From the NCBI GenBank assembly GCA_947177425.1, contig CAMWUN010000007.1, forward strand, positions 23,647 to 87,646: DNA of 64,000 nucleotides, given 5' to 3'. The stretch is from an uncultured bacterium. Its GTDB lineage: Bacteria; Bacillota; Clostridia; Lachnospirales; Lachnospiraceae. The notes below the pieces were generated by a model. The model searched no databases. It saw only the letters and a list, made by a program, of their open reading frames with translations, and had not been told where the DNA came from. This document shows positions 28,674 to 37,360 of the stretch, one piece after another (position 1 is the first letter of the stretch; every line of letters starts with the position of its first letter). The position numbers and the translations under genes are program-made.

Positions 28674-28699
28674 AAACTATTTTCCTAAACAATTTTCCT
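28674..28699. promoter_or_regulatory. Tandem 13-bp repeat, candidate operator
   Basis: AAACTATTTTCCT (28674-28686) is followed directly by AAACAATTTTCCT (28687-28699), one mismatch. The pair lies just downstream of the -10 box of the nucleoside operon and before its ribosome site, where a bound repressor would block transcription. It is a candidate site for the divergent LacI-type regulator, although LacI operators are usually palindromic. Confidence 0.45.
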
Positions 28700-28707
28700 A
28701 TGCAATA

Positions 28708-28736
28708 ATGATACATCTAAGTGTATTTTTTGTCAA
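28708..28736 (-). promoter_or_regulatory. Promoter of the nucleoside operon
   Basis: On the minus strand TTGACA (28731-28736) and TATCAT (28708-28713) are separated by 17 bases. The -35 box is perfect. It lies about 150 bases before the lipoprotein ATG and points into the operon. Confidence 0.7.
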
Positions 28737-28815
28737 TCCTTTTATATACTGCCAAATATATACAATAATACAGGCCGCAAATTATGCATAATGCACATTT
28801 GAGTCATCCGGGTTA

Positions 28816-28844
28816 TTGACATATTTTTTTTTATGTTACATAAT
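28816..28844 (+). promoter_or_regulatory. Promoter of the LacI-kinase fusion gene
   Basis: TTGACA (28816-28821) and CATAAT (28839-28844) with 17 bases between. The predicted start of transcription falls at the foot of the hairpin at 28850-28879. Confidence 0.65.
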
Positions 28845-28849
28845 AAGTC

Positions 28850-28944
28850 AAAGCCCCCACAGCAAGCTGCGGGGACTTTGACCCTTGCGGCAGCCGCCAG
28901 ATGGACATGCCAGCATATCCGCCCGTTGCCCGCGGAAATAAAAA
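28850..28944 (+). repeat. Leader hairpin and dispersed leader repeat, copy 1
   Basis: A 14-bp stem with two mismatches (arms 28850-28863 and 28866-28879) is followed by a segment (28877-28900) matching 51637-51660 at 21 of 24 bases, and by TTGCCCGCGGAAATAAAAA (28926-28944), nearly identical to 51733-51751. Both copies end just before a ribosome site and start codon. Confidence 0.6.
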
Positions 28945-28957
28945 CAAAGGAGCTTTT

Positions 28958-30862
28958 ATGACGATCAAAGAAATTGCTGCACTTGCCGGCGTATCTGTAT
29001 CTACTGTTTCCAAAATCATGAATGGCAAAGATGGAAATATTAACCCGGCCACCCGCAGCCGTGTTCTGAAAATTGCAAAAGAACACCATTATGAACCTTA
29101 CAGCACAATCAAAAATATTACAGCCCCAAGAAAATTTCTGATTGGCCTGCTGGTGAAATCCTTCTGCTCTTCCAGTATGATGATAGGCGGTATTCTGGAA
29201 ACCGCACAGAAATATGGATACCAGCTTCTTCTTTTTAACAGTGAAAATTCTCTGCCACAGGAACTGAAACATATCACAGCCCTTTGCAACAGTCGTGTTG
29301 ATGGGGTAATTTGGGAACCTGTCGGGGAACAAAGTATAGAATATGAGCATTTTTTTACAAAACAAAATATTCCTATCTGCTATTTAAATGCTCCAGAGGG
29401 CTTTCCATCTTATGCAATTGATTTCAGAAAAGCCGGTTACGATCTTACGCAGGAATTAATCAGTCACAAGCACACACATATTACCTGTCTGCTCAGAAAA
29501 GATGATTCCCTCTCTTCCATGATTTTGGATGGTTTTCAGAAATGTTTATATGATAATAAAATTACATTTGAGGAACAGCAGGTTTTATATGCGCCGGTAG
29601 AAAACTGCTATACTTCTATTATTGCACAAAGGCTGACCGGCATCATAAGCGCCCACTATTCTGACGCGCTCATGCTGTATGAACAGTTAGAGCATCTGCA
29701 CTATTATGTTCCCTCTTCCCTGTCCTTAGCCAGCCTGAGCAATTCAGAACAGAGCGCAGAGTATCCTTATATTTCCTGTATGCCGATTCCTTATTATGCA
29801 TTTGGATGCCATGTCTGCAAAGCGCTGATTGAAAAATGCGAAAAGTCTGTCCAAAACAGCGCTCCGCCTCTTTTTACGCCAGACTGTGCCCTGACACACA
29901 AAAAAAGCATCTGGGTCCCATCCTCTCTGCGCCTGAAAAAGCTGGTAGTTGCAGGCAGTATCAATATGGACCTTACTTTTATTGTCAACCGCCTTCCCCA
30001 GGCTGGTAAAACCACGGAAATCCTTACTTCTGTAATTTCCGTAGGCGGCAAAGGCGTTAACCAGTCAGTGGGGGTAGCAAAGCTTGGACGCGAAGTGGCT
30101 TTGATTGGAAAGCTTGGCAACGATTTTGACTCAAGCCTGATTCTGAATACACTGGAAAAGGAACATGTCACTGCCCACGGAATTTACAGAGATATAAATA
30201 TGCCTACCGGAAAAGCATATATCTATACAGGGGAAGATGGGGAGAGCACTATCACGGTTCTTTCCGGGGCAAACCAGAATCTTATGCCGGAAGACATTCA
30301 GAAGCAGCGGCATCTTTTTGCCAACGCAGGATTCTGCCTTCTCTCAACCGAAATTCCCCTGGATGCTGTTATGGAAGCCGCAAAAATTGCGCACGCCTGC
30401 GATGTAAAAGTCATTTTAAAACCTGCCGTTTTACAGGCTGTTCCTGATGAACTTCTGTCTCTGACAGATATTTTCATCCCAAACCAAAAGGAAGCCGCAG
30501 CCCTTTGCCCCCATGAAACTTCAACCGAAGAACAGGCGGAATATTTTTTCGGTAAAGGAGCTGCAACAGTTATCATCACGTTAGGCCATATGGGATGCTA
30601 TCTTAAAAATGAAAAAGAATCCCTCTTTTTCCCGGCGGAGAACTTTGCTTCCATTGACACTACCGGCGGCGCCGATGCCTTTATAAGCGCCCTGGCTTCT
30701 TATCTGACGGAAGGATACTCTGTGTACAGCGCTATCCGTATAGCTTCTTATGCTGCCGGATTCTGCATATCACGCCAGGGTGTCGTTTCCGCCCTTGTAG
30801 ACCGCAGCACCCTTGAAACATATATCACACAGCACGCTCCAACCCTGTTATCACAAAAATAA
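28958..30862 (+). CDS. LacI-type regulator fused to a PfkB/ribokinase domain
   Basis: 634 residues from the ATG at 28958 (AAAGGAG five bases upstream). Residues 1-55 are a LacI helix-turn-helix (TIKEIAALAGVSVSTVSKI) and hinge. Residues about 60-315 form the usual sugar-binding-protein-like sensor domain. From about residue 325 a complete PfkB kinase follows: LVVAGSINMDLTFIVNRLP, SVGGKGVNQSVGVAKLG, IPNQKEAAALCP, and the anion hole with catalytic Asp in DTTGGADAFISAL. No stop or frameshift separates the parts. It is transcribed away from the nucleoside operon, sharing the 400-base promoter region, so it most likely represses that operon. The kinase half could sense or phosphorylate the same sugar; whether it is active is unknown, but key residues remain. 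Confidence 0.93.
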   Translation: MTIKEIAALAGVSVSTVSKIMNGKDGNINPATRSRVLKIAKEHHYEPYSTIKNITAPRKFLIGLLVKSFCSSSMMIGGILETAQKYGYQLLLFNSENSLPQELKHITALCNSRVDGVIWEPVGEQSIEYEHFFTKQNIPICYLNAPEGFPSYAIDFRKAGYDLTQELISHKHTHITCLLRKDDSLSSMILDGFQKCLYDNKITFEEQQVLYAPVENCYTSIIAQRLTGIISAHYSDALMLYEQLEHLHYYVPSSLSLASLSNSEQSAEYPYISCMPIPYYAFGCHVCKALIEKCEKSVQNSAPPLFTPDCALTHKKSIWVPSSLRLKKLVVAGSINMDLTFIVNRLPQAGKTTEILTSVISVGGKGVNQSVGVAKLGREVALIGKLGNDFDSSLILNTLEKEHVTAHGIYRDINMPTGKAYIYTGEDGESTITVLSGANQNLMPEDIQKQRHLFANAGFCLLSTEIPLDAVMEAAKIAHACDVKVILKPAVLQAVPDELLSLTDIFIPNQKEAAALCPHETSTEEQAEYFFGKGAATVIITLGHMGCYLKNEKESLFFPAENFASIDTTGGADAFISALASYLTEGYSVYSAIRIASYAAGFCISRQGVVSALVDRSTLETYITQHAPTLLSQK

Positions 30863-30880
30863 CCAGTCCAGATACAAAAA

Positions 30881-30916
30881 ATGCATTCAGGTAGTATAAA
30901 AAATACCTGAATGCAT
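30881..30916. terminator. Bidirectional terminator
   Basis: A perfect 13-bp stem, ATGCATTCAGGTA (30881-30893) with TACCTGAATGCAT (30904-30916), lies between the convergent fusion gene and the PIN-like gene. It is flanked by an A-run on the left, giving T-rich ends on the minus strand. Confidence 0.75.
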
Positions 30917-30921
30917 CTGTC

Positions 30922-31593
30922 TCATATCCCCTTTGCCTTTTGCAGTTCACTGCTGGACTTAATCCTGTTATAGACTTCCAGTCCCCCTTTTCTGCCAAAC
31001 AGATGCAGGCTGCTTAGATAGATTATTTTTGCGCTTTTTTCTTTTCCCTCAATCATGCCCTGTATTTCTTCTATCCTGCTCTCATATTCTGTGCCGGCAA
31101 ACAGCTTCTGCAAAACCGCACTTATACGCTCCCCCTCTTTGTAATCGGAATAATAAGCGCTGATGCCAAGTTTCTGGCGCAGACGCCTCAACTCCCCGGT
31201 GCGCGCATTGTTTTCATTGCCGCTCACAATGCCGTCCTCAATACACGGTGACACTAACACCCTCCTTCTGTGGGCAGCCCGCTTCTCCCAATAATCCCGG
31301 ACTGCCTGGAACCCGCTGTCATTGCTGACTATGACGGCGGTTCCTTCCTGTCCTGCACCGGTCAATTCTCCAAGTTTTGACGCAATGTAGAAATCAAGCG
31401 CATTTTTCCCCGGTTTGCACAGTTTACATATCTCGAAGACGCATCCGGAAGCTGTAATATTCTCCAATGCCCTCTGCTCCATATGCTTGCTGGATTCGCT
31501 GTAAAAAATAACGACATAATCCTGCCTGTCCAGATAATCACAGCCCTTCATGCCTGCAATGCCTACGTTTTCATAATCAATCAGAAATAACAT
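30922..31593 (-). CDS. PIN-like/NYN-type domain protein
   Basis: 223 residues. The N-terminal two-thirds has the PIN-like fold pattern: MLFLIDYENVGIAGMKG with the first acidic pair, then ALDFYIASKLGELTG, and VIVSNDSGFQAVRDYW, which supply conserved Asp residues for metal-dependent RNA cleavage. The C-terminal 80 residues are helical and unrecognised. The family is mostly uncharacterised; RNase activity is plausible but unproven. GGGGG lies five bases before the ATG at 31593. It stands alone between a shared terminator and a gap containing a strong inverted repeat, so no partner is evident. Confidence 0.8.
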   Translation of the reverse strand: MLFLIDYENVGIAGMKGCDYLDRQDYVVIFYSESSKHMEQRALENITASGCVFEICKLCKPGKNALDFYIASKLGELTGAGQEGTAVIVSNDSGFQAVRDYWEKRAAHRRRVLVSPCIEDGIVSGNENNARTGELRRLRQKLGISAYYSDYKEGERISAVLQKLFAGTEYESRIEEIQGMIEGKEKSAKIIYLSSLHLFGRKGGLEVYNRIKSSSELQKAKGI

Positions 31594-31896
31594 GACAGCC
31601 CCCTGCCTTCCCTACCATTTACGGTTTTATTATTAGAATACCACGGCTTTAGGGGTTTGTCATTGAAGAATTGGTTAAAAACTGTTTATTTTTAACCAAT
31701 TATACCTATTTTATGCATGACTGCATATGAAAAAGTGTATTATATTTTGTATATGAAAGGCTGTGTTTCCATGCCATCCTGCCCCCCGGCCCGTGCGCCT
31801 TCCTGCACTGATTGTATCTATTTTTGTACTTGATTTTATAAGCCATAATGAGATAATGAAAAGCAGGGGAGAAACCGAATCAGGAGGGAACAGAAA
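31594..31896. other. 303-base gap
   Basis: It holds the inverted repeat at 31669-31701 and the leader of the zinc-ribbon membrane gene (AGGAGGG before the ATG). TTGATT (31830-31835) and ATAATG (31853-31858), 17 bases apart, may be that gene's promoter. I see no coding sequence. Confidence 0.5.
31669..31701. repeat. Perfect 13-bp inverted repeat upstream of the PIN-like gene
   Basis: AATTGGTTAAAAA (31669-31681) and TTTTTAACCAATT (31689-31701) are exact complements around a 7-base loop. It may be an operator for the PIN-like gene or a weak AT-rich terminator. Confidence 0.5.
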
Positions 31897-32469
31897 ATGG
31901 GTACTTATTACAAACACACGAAAACGGAAAGCATTGATGTGCCATATTCTTTTAGATGCGAACAATGTCTGAAAGAAGTCGGTCCGCTTAGGGCTGCCAT
32001 CCAGGGGCCGACAGCTGAGTTTAACAGTAATTTCAAGGAAATCAGCTATGACAGACAGGAGAAATTAAACCAGAAAGCCCATGCAAACCTTGTAAAGAAG
32101 ATAAAGGAGACTTATCAGAACGCTACGGAAAAGCAGATTTATTCCAGTGAATTCAAAGATGAGTGTCCTTTCTGCCACAAGCCGCAGTCATGGGCAGTCA
32201 GCGGATTAAAAAAAGATATGTTCAGCACGCCAATCGTCTGTATATTCCTTGGCATCATCCTTGCTGCAGGATGCTACTTCTTCTCAGGTATGGATAACAA
32301 TCTGGCCATTGCTATTATTGTGGCCGCTTTCTTTTTTGCAGCAGCAGTAATAATCCTTATTGTGAACATAATTAAAGTGGGAAGCAAGGTGAAAAAGACA
32401 TCCTCTTCCGCCCAGAAAAATGTACCGGTCATTGAATGGAGCGCCGTACAACATCTTTTGAATGAATAA
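31897..32469 (+). CDS. Small membrane protein with split zinc-ribbon
   Basis: 190 residues. FRCEQC near residue 20 and CPFC near residue 91 are two Cys pairs that could form one zinc ribbon split by a helical, charged insert. Two adjacent membrane helices follow (about 108-128 and 132-154), then a short basic, cytoplasmic tail. AGGAGGG precedes the ATG. I do not recognise a named family. Its topology (N-terminal ribbon inside, hairpin in the membrane) is common in small sensory or assembly proteins. The next 80 bases downstream lead into an inserted mobile element. Confidence 0.75.
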   Translation: MGTYYKHTKTESIDVPYSFRCEQCLKEVGPLRAAIQGPTAEFNSNFKEISYDRQEKLNQKAHANLVKKIKETYQNATEKQIYSSEFKDECPFCHKPQSWAVSGLKKDMFSTPIVCIFLGIILAAGCYFFSGMDNNLAIAIIVAAFFFAAAVIILIVNIIKVGSKVKKTSSSAQKNVPVIEWSAVQHLLNE

Positions 32470-32550
32470 CAGTCTGGCTGTCGGTTTTATCCGGCAGCCA
32501 CATTTTTTAACATAAGGACGGTTCGCAAAGCGTACTGTCCATTATTTTAA

Positions 32551-32694
32551 GTAACAGTTCAGCCCAGGACTTTGCATTTACTGCAAAGTCCGTGAGAACG
32601 TGTAAATATAGCCAAGAGGGAATCTGCCCCTCGCCGCAGGCAACTTGGAATGGGCAGATTCCGTAACAGAGAAGCCGAAAGGCTGAACTGTTAC
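32551..32694. mobile_element. MITE-like element, 144 bp, with 8-bp target duplication
   Basis: Perfect 14-bp terminal inverted repeats, GTAACAGTTCAGCC (32551-32564) and GGCTGAACTGTTAC (32681-32694), enclose a highly structured non-coding core, including GGACTTTGCA/TGCAAAGTCC and GGAATCTGCCC/GGGCAGATTCC stems. TATTTTAA is duplicated exactly on both sides (32543-32550, 32695-32702). Part of the core (32580-32602) matches the complement of 46631-46653 at 19 of 23 bases, so it is related to the element at 46562-46684. Confidence 0.8.
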
Positions 32695-32804
32695 TATTTT
32701 AATAAGCCGGCACAAGAATATATGTTATATATTCTTGTGCCGCATTAGAGATTGTGATAAAGTTTTCCTATATTTATTAATGTAATATGGAATTGGAGGG
32801 AAAA

Positions 32805-35033
32805 ATGAAAAGAAAGCACGTATTATGCACTATTATGGCATTTGCAGCGGCGTTTGTTTTGGGCGGCTGCGGAAAGCGGACATCGGAAACGCCAAAGGAG
32901 ACCAGCGGCCAGGAGGACGGGTATGTTTATGTGGCGGAATACCAGACCCTTGGAAACGCCAGCGGCCAAATTGGCGAGACGGTAATCGGAAACGACCAGA
33001 ATGTCTTTTATCTGCAATATGAAGACTCCCAGGCAAAGCTTTTTTCCATGGATATGGACACCCGGGAGAGCACAGAAGTTCCGGTAGAACTGGGGGAATA
33101 CCAGTATATCACCAGTCTGGACGGGGATGGGGACGGCGGCCTGCTTGCCGGCGTAATAGGCTATAAGGATGCGGAAAACTCAGAAATCGAAAAGATACTT
33201 ATAAAAAGACTGGCCGCCGATGGAAAAGAACTGCAGTCTCTGGATGCCAGCGGGATTTTTCCCCAGCAGCCTTCCCTTTACATTTCAGACGTTTTGATGG
33301 ATAACGATGAAAATTATTACGTCTGCACCGGAGAGGACATATATGTCATAAAACCGGACGGCACCCTGTACAGCCAGTTCAGCCTGGGACAGTACATACA
33401 CAACCTTTTTCGGATGAAGGATGGCAAAATAGGGGCGTCATATTTTGATAGCCGCGGCTTTTTTGTGATAAGCCAGGTTATTCCCGGGGAGCGGGAATTA
33501 AAACCCGTAAACAGTCCTATAACATTTGACTATGGAACCTATCAGGGGGGCGGAGATACGGATTTGCTGTATACGCAAAATGGCGTCCTTCTGTCCTGTG
33601 ATCTGTCAGATGAAAAGCCGGATGAAATCCTGCGCTGGACAGATTATGACGTGAACTCCACCAATCTTACTTCCGTCGCTTTACTGTCTGACGGAAGGAT
33701 TGCGGCTCTGACCCAGGATTTTATGAGCGAAAACGGAGGGACAGAACTGATAATCCTTACACAGAAGAAAAAATCAGAAGTACCGGAAAAAATCATACTG
33801 ACTTATGGAACCTATTATCCTTCCTTTTTTGCTGAAAGGGATATTACGGCGTTTAACAGACAAAGCCAGAAATACCGTATTATGATAAAGGAATACGGGG
33901 ACGCCTCCATGGACATTGATGAGAAAGCGGCGCTTTTTTCCAAAGAACTGGAAAGCGGTCAGTTCCCGGATATCATAGACCTGACTTACTGCCCCATGTC
34001 TCTGGAAACACTGATATCAATAGGCGCCGTCGAGGATCTGACCCCTTTCCTTGACGGGGATGAAACCATAAACAGGGAAGATTATATGGAGAACGCCTTA
34101 AAGGCTTATGAGCGGGACGGAAAGCTATATGCAATCATGTCCCATTACGGGGTGGATGTGCTGATAGGAAAAACCTCTGAAATCGGAGACAGCAAGACCT
34201 GGACCGTGGAAGATGTGATGGAATTGCTCTCGTCCCGGGAAAAAAGTGTAACGCTTCTGTCCGGCGAGGACAAGTCAGGCATTTTGCGGATTATGTGTAC
34301 TATGAACCAAAGTTTATTTGTAGACAAGGAAACCGGCCAATGCAGCTTTACAGGAGAAGAATTTAAGAAAATCCTGGAATTTGCCAACCGTTTCCCCAAT
34401 GAGACAGGCGAAGAGTCTACCCTGGACGATTTAAGGACCGGAAGAACACTGCTGAACCGCAATGTTATCACTTCCGTTTCCCAGTATCAGATGTATGAGT
34501 ACATGTTTGGAGGCCCGGTAACCCTGATTGGTTATCCGACTTTTGGGAAAAGCGGCATGACTTTCCGTTCCAATGGAACCACCGCGGCCATGAGCACCAG
34601 CAGCGAAAATAAAGAAGGGGTATGGGAATTTATCCGCTTTAATGTGACAAAGGAGCGGCAGGAAAATGTCAGCTCCCCTAACGGCGGTTTTCCCATACTG
34701 AAATCCGCTCTCGAAAAAGAATTTGAAAAAAGTATGAAGCCGCAATATATGAAAGACGAAAACGGCGGTCAGAAGGAGATACCTAAATCCACCTGGGCAA
34801 GTTCCATGGGAGGCGAGGATTTTTCCGTAGACGTTTATGCCGCCACAAAGGAGCAGGTGGATCAGGTACGGGAAATGATTGAAACAGCCCAAAACGGTGA
34901 AGTTATGGACCAGGAGATATTAGTCATCATTCTGGAGGAAGCATCGGGATACTTTAACGGACAAAAGAGCGCCGAGGATGTGGCATCCGTCATACAGAAC
35001 CGGGTACAGCTTTACCTGAACGAAACCCGGTAA
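32805..35033 (+). CDS. Lipoprotein with propeller-like N-terminal half and solute-binding C-terminal half
   Basis: 742 residues. The signal MKRKHVL plus hydrophobic core ends in the lipobox LGGC, so it is anchored outside the cell membrane. Residues about 40-330 are strand-rich and repetitive (SLDGDGDGGLLAGVIGYKD, YICTGEDIYVIKPDGTLYSQ-like), resembling a beta-propeller. From about 335 to the end the pattern is that of family 1 extracellular solute-binding proteins (ITAFNRQSQKYRIMIKEYGD, PDIIDLTYCPMSLETLISIG, VEDLTPFLDG). The ATG at 32805 follows GGAGGG by four bases. No sugar-ABC permease genes are nearby, so it is an orphan binding protein; substrate unknown. Confidence 0.85.
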   Translation: MKRKHVLCTIMAFAAAFVLGGCGKRTSETPKETSGQEDGYVYVAEYQTLGNASGQIGETVIGNDQNVFYLQYEDSQAKLFSMDMDTRESTEVPVELGEYQYITSLDGDGDGGLLAGVIGYKDAENSEIEKILIKRLAADGKELQSLDASGIFPQQPSLYISDVLMDNDENYYVCTGEDIYVIKPDGTLYSQFSLGQYIHNLFRMKDGKIGASYFDSRGFFVISQVIPGERELKPVNSPITFDYGTYQGGGDTDLLYTQNGVLLSCDLSDEKPDEILRWTDYDVNSTNLTSVALLSDGRIAALTQDFMSENGGTELIILTQKKKSEVPEKIILTYGTYYPSFFAERDITAFNRQSQKYRIMIKEYGDASMDIDEKAALFSKELESGQFPDIIDLTYCPMSLETLISIGAVEDLTPFLDGDETINREDYMENALKAYERDGKLYAIMSHYGVDVLIGKTSEIGDSKTWTVEDVMELLSSREKSVTLLSGEDKSGILRIMCTMNQSLFVDKETGQCSFTGEEFKKILEFANRFPNETGEESTLDDLRTGRTLLNRNVITSVSQYQMYEYMFGGPVTLIGYPTFGKSGMTFRSNGTTAAMSTSSENKEGVWEFIRFNVTKERQENVSSPNGGFPILKSALEKEFEKSMKPQYMKDENGGQKEIPKSTWASSMGGEDFSVDVYAATKEQVDQVREMIETAQNGEVMDQEILVIILEEASGYFNGQKSAEDVASVIQNRVQLYLNETR

Positions 35034-35125
35034 AGGAAATGGAACATCCAAAATGTATGACGGTTGCACAGTTCTTTGAAAGTGAGGGCATGAAGGAATA
35101 AACGCCGCGCTTTTTGAGACAAAAA

Positions 35126-35168
35126 TACAGGGGGGGGGAATATGAATGAATCGTTTTCCCTCCCTGTA
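35126..35168. terminator. Terminator between lipoprotein and ABC permease genes
   Basis: TACAGGG with a G-run (from 35126) pairs with a C-rich TTTTCCCTCCCTGTA arm ending at 35168. It lies between two convergent genes and can serve both strands. Confidence 0.6.
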
Positions 35169-35210
35169 CGTCATATATACGGCTTCCCTTCTGACCAAAT
35201 TTACATGTTC

Positions 35211-37334
35211 TTATGAACTGAATGCTGCCAACTGTCTCCTTATCGTCTTCACTGTACTGCGGTACACAAAATATACCACTACTCCCACCAAAACCAGTAT
35301 CCCCAGGCATACCCCAAGGGCAATCACTTCATAGGACGTGATCCTGCCGTCATTTGCATACAAAATACCGGAAAACAGAAGATATATGGTAATCATTCCC
35401 ACCAGGGACGGGGTTACGAACACGCCGCTGCACTGTCTGCCGACTTCTCTTGCGAGAAAAGCGGGGGGTGCTCCAAGTTTCTTTAAGTCGTCAAAAACAT
35501 AACGGTTATTTAACGCAATGGTCCGGCACCGGGTGTTACATATTACCAGTGCAGTTGTAAGGCAGACGATGAATACAAAAAGGAACATCATATACAAAAC
35601 TCCCGTCATCCGCAGGTAATCATTTATGAGAAGAATGCGGAAGCTGGGTCTGTAGACCCACCACATCTTAAATGCCATGGAGTCTGTCTGGTCAAAACTG
35701 ATTTTATATTTATCCCCACGTTCCGTATCCATCCAATAAGTTTTACCCCTTTCATTTTCCCTGATTTTCACCACCCGGTCATAGGTGCACGACTGCTCAC
35801 AGCTTTCATCAAAGGAATTAACAAACAGGCGGTAAAACGCACTGGCAAAAGGATAGGAATCCTTTCCGTCAGCATTAAACTGCACGATACGCCCCCGCCA
35901 GTCATCGGTCAGCCCCTGGGCCATCATTTTGTACTCCTCGTTATCCAGCACGAAATACCCGATTTCATCCACCATCAGATCATAGTGCAGGTACCCTGCA
36001 AATTCTGTGTCAATACGGCTCCTCGTTACCATATTGGTCAAATCTTTTGCATCTTCATACGTATAAATATTTGTTTCCTGGGCATTTGTAATATACCAGT
36101 AAGTCCCCGGCAGGACCTCTGCCTGCTGCCCCGTCAGCGTATACCAGGCGTCCTCTGAAATTACTCTTACTTCCCTCTGCAGCACCTCGTATTCCATATG
36201 GAAATGTCCGTCTTTGTCAGAAACATCTCCCTCTCCCCCTGCTCCCAGGGTGATATACTCAGCCTCGCTCCAGTCTTTCAGTGATAAATGGTACTGCTCC
36301 GCCAGTTCCACGACCGCTTCCTTTCCGGGAATCTTCTGGTCCGCCCGGTACTGGTAAAAATAGTCGCAGGTATAAGCCCTGTAGCCAAGAAGGGACGACA
36401 GACTTCCTACAGGCAGATAAAATATGGCAAACGCAGCGCCTGCGATTAAAAGTGTAATGACAAGCATATTATTGACGGTCTGTCTCCCCTGAAATTTCAT
36501 CATTCCCCGGGAAATAATATTTTTGTAACGGTTTTTCTTCTGTATTTTCCATCCATGAACCACCGTGTGGAGCATCACCATATAAAGCCCCACAAATACC
36601 GGTACATACAGAACAGACAGCCAGAACGGCGGATAGGCGCTGAATATTGTCATCCACATTAAAGGCGCATAATATCCCATTACACCTCCGGCCAGAATAA
36701 GCAAAAAGCCTGCCGGGCCGCACCATCTGCCTAATTCCCTTACCGGCTCATTGATGTGCTCCTCGCGGATTACATCCATGATGTTTGTCTTTTTCAGATA
36801 ACGCCATGCCGTGAGGCAGGCGCTTCCTACTACCAGCAGGAAAAATGCACCTGAAATAAACAGACACCTGAAATCCAGTGAAAGAACCATCTCCGAACTG
36901 TCCACCAGCAGCAGACGGAACAGCCCCCATATTATCCCTACAAAAGGAAACCCTGCCAGAATCCCCGCCGCTGCGGAGAAGCTGCTTAAGAAAAAAACCT
37001 CCCGGAACAGGCCGGGAAGAAGCATTCTCCGGGAAGCCCCAATTGCCATCAGAACGCCCAACTGCCTGGATTTATGCCGGAAAAAAAGCCCCACCGCATA
37101 AACTGTAAAAACAACACAGCCTGCCAGCGTCATCACAAAAATTGCATACATCTGTTTCCGGCTGTCGCCCCCTTCCGGAAAAACCGTCTGCACCGTCCTT
37201 GAGCACATCAGCGCAGAAAAGGCGGAAATAATCGTAAGCGCAATAAAGTTGCAGATCAGATACAGCCGCGAATGTTTTCTGTCCGCCTTTTGCAGTTTCC
37301 GTTCCATTTCTTTCATATTCAGCATTTCTGTCAT
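35211..37334 (-). CDS. BceB-like ABC transporter permease (FtsX domains)
   Basis: 707 residues. About ten membrane helices: one, then a group of three or four before residue 300, a large extracellular domain (about 310-590), and three at the end. FtsX motifs are visible in KSRQLGVLMAIGASRRMLLP and, at the end, FDDLKKLGAPPAFLAREV. This is the layout of the BceAB/VraDE peptide-antibiotic resistance and sensing transporters. GGAGGTGA precedes the ATG at 37334. With the ATPase upstream and a divergently encoded LytTR/GHKL pair, it probably removes or senses a cell-wall-active peptide. Confidence 0.9.
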   Translation of the reverse strand: MTEMLNMKEMERKLQKADRKHSRLYLICNFIALTIISAFSALMCSRTVQTVFPEGGDSRKQMYAIFVMTLAGCVVFTVYAVGLFFRHKSRQLGVLMAIGASRRMLLPGLFREVFFLSSFSAAAGILAGFPFVGIIWGLFRLLLVDSSEMVLSLDFRCLFISGAFFLLVVGSACLTAWRYLKKTNIMDVIREEHINEPVRELGRWCGPAGFLLILAGGVMGYYAPLMWMTIFSAYPPFWLSVLYVPVFVGLYMVMLHTVVHGWKIQKKNRYKNIISRGMMKFQGRQTVNNMLVITLLIAGAAFAIFYLPVGSLSSLLGYRAYTCDYFYQYRADQKIPGKEAVVELAEQYHLSLKDWSEAEYITLGAGGEGDVSDKDGHFHMEYEVLQREVRVISEDAWYTLTGQQAEVLPGTYWYITNAQETNIYTYEDAKDLTNMVTRSRIDTEFAGYLHYDLMVDEIGYFVLDNEEYKMMAQGLTDDWRGRIVQFNADGKDSYPFASAFYRLFVNSFDESCEQSCTYDRVVKIRENERGKTYWMDTERGDKYKISFDQTDSMAFKMWWVYRPSFRILLINDYLRMTGVLYMMFLFVFIVCLTTALVICNTRCRTIALNNRYVFDDLKKLGAPPAFLAREVGRQCSGVFVTPSLVGMITIYLLFSGILYANDGRITSYEVIALGVCLGILVLVGVVVYFVYRSTVKTIRRQLAAFSS

Positions 37335-37360
37335 CTAAATCACCTCCAGCCCCATTCTCT

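Noticed and set aside
30881..30916. Mobile element or operator
   Set aside because: The perfect 13-bp inverted repeat has no flanking duplication and sits between convergent genes, so a terminator is the simpler reading.
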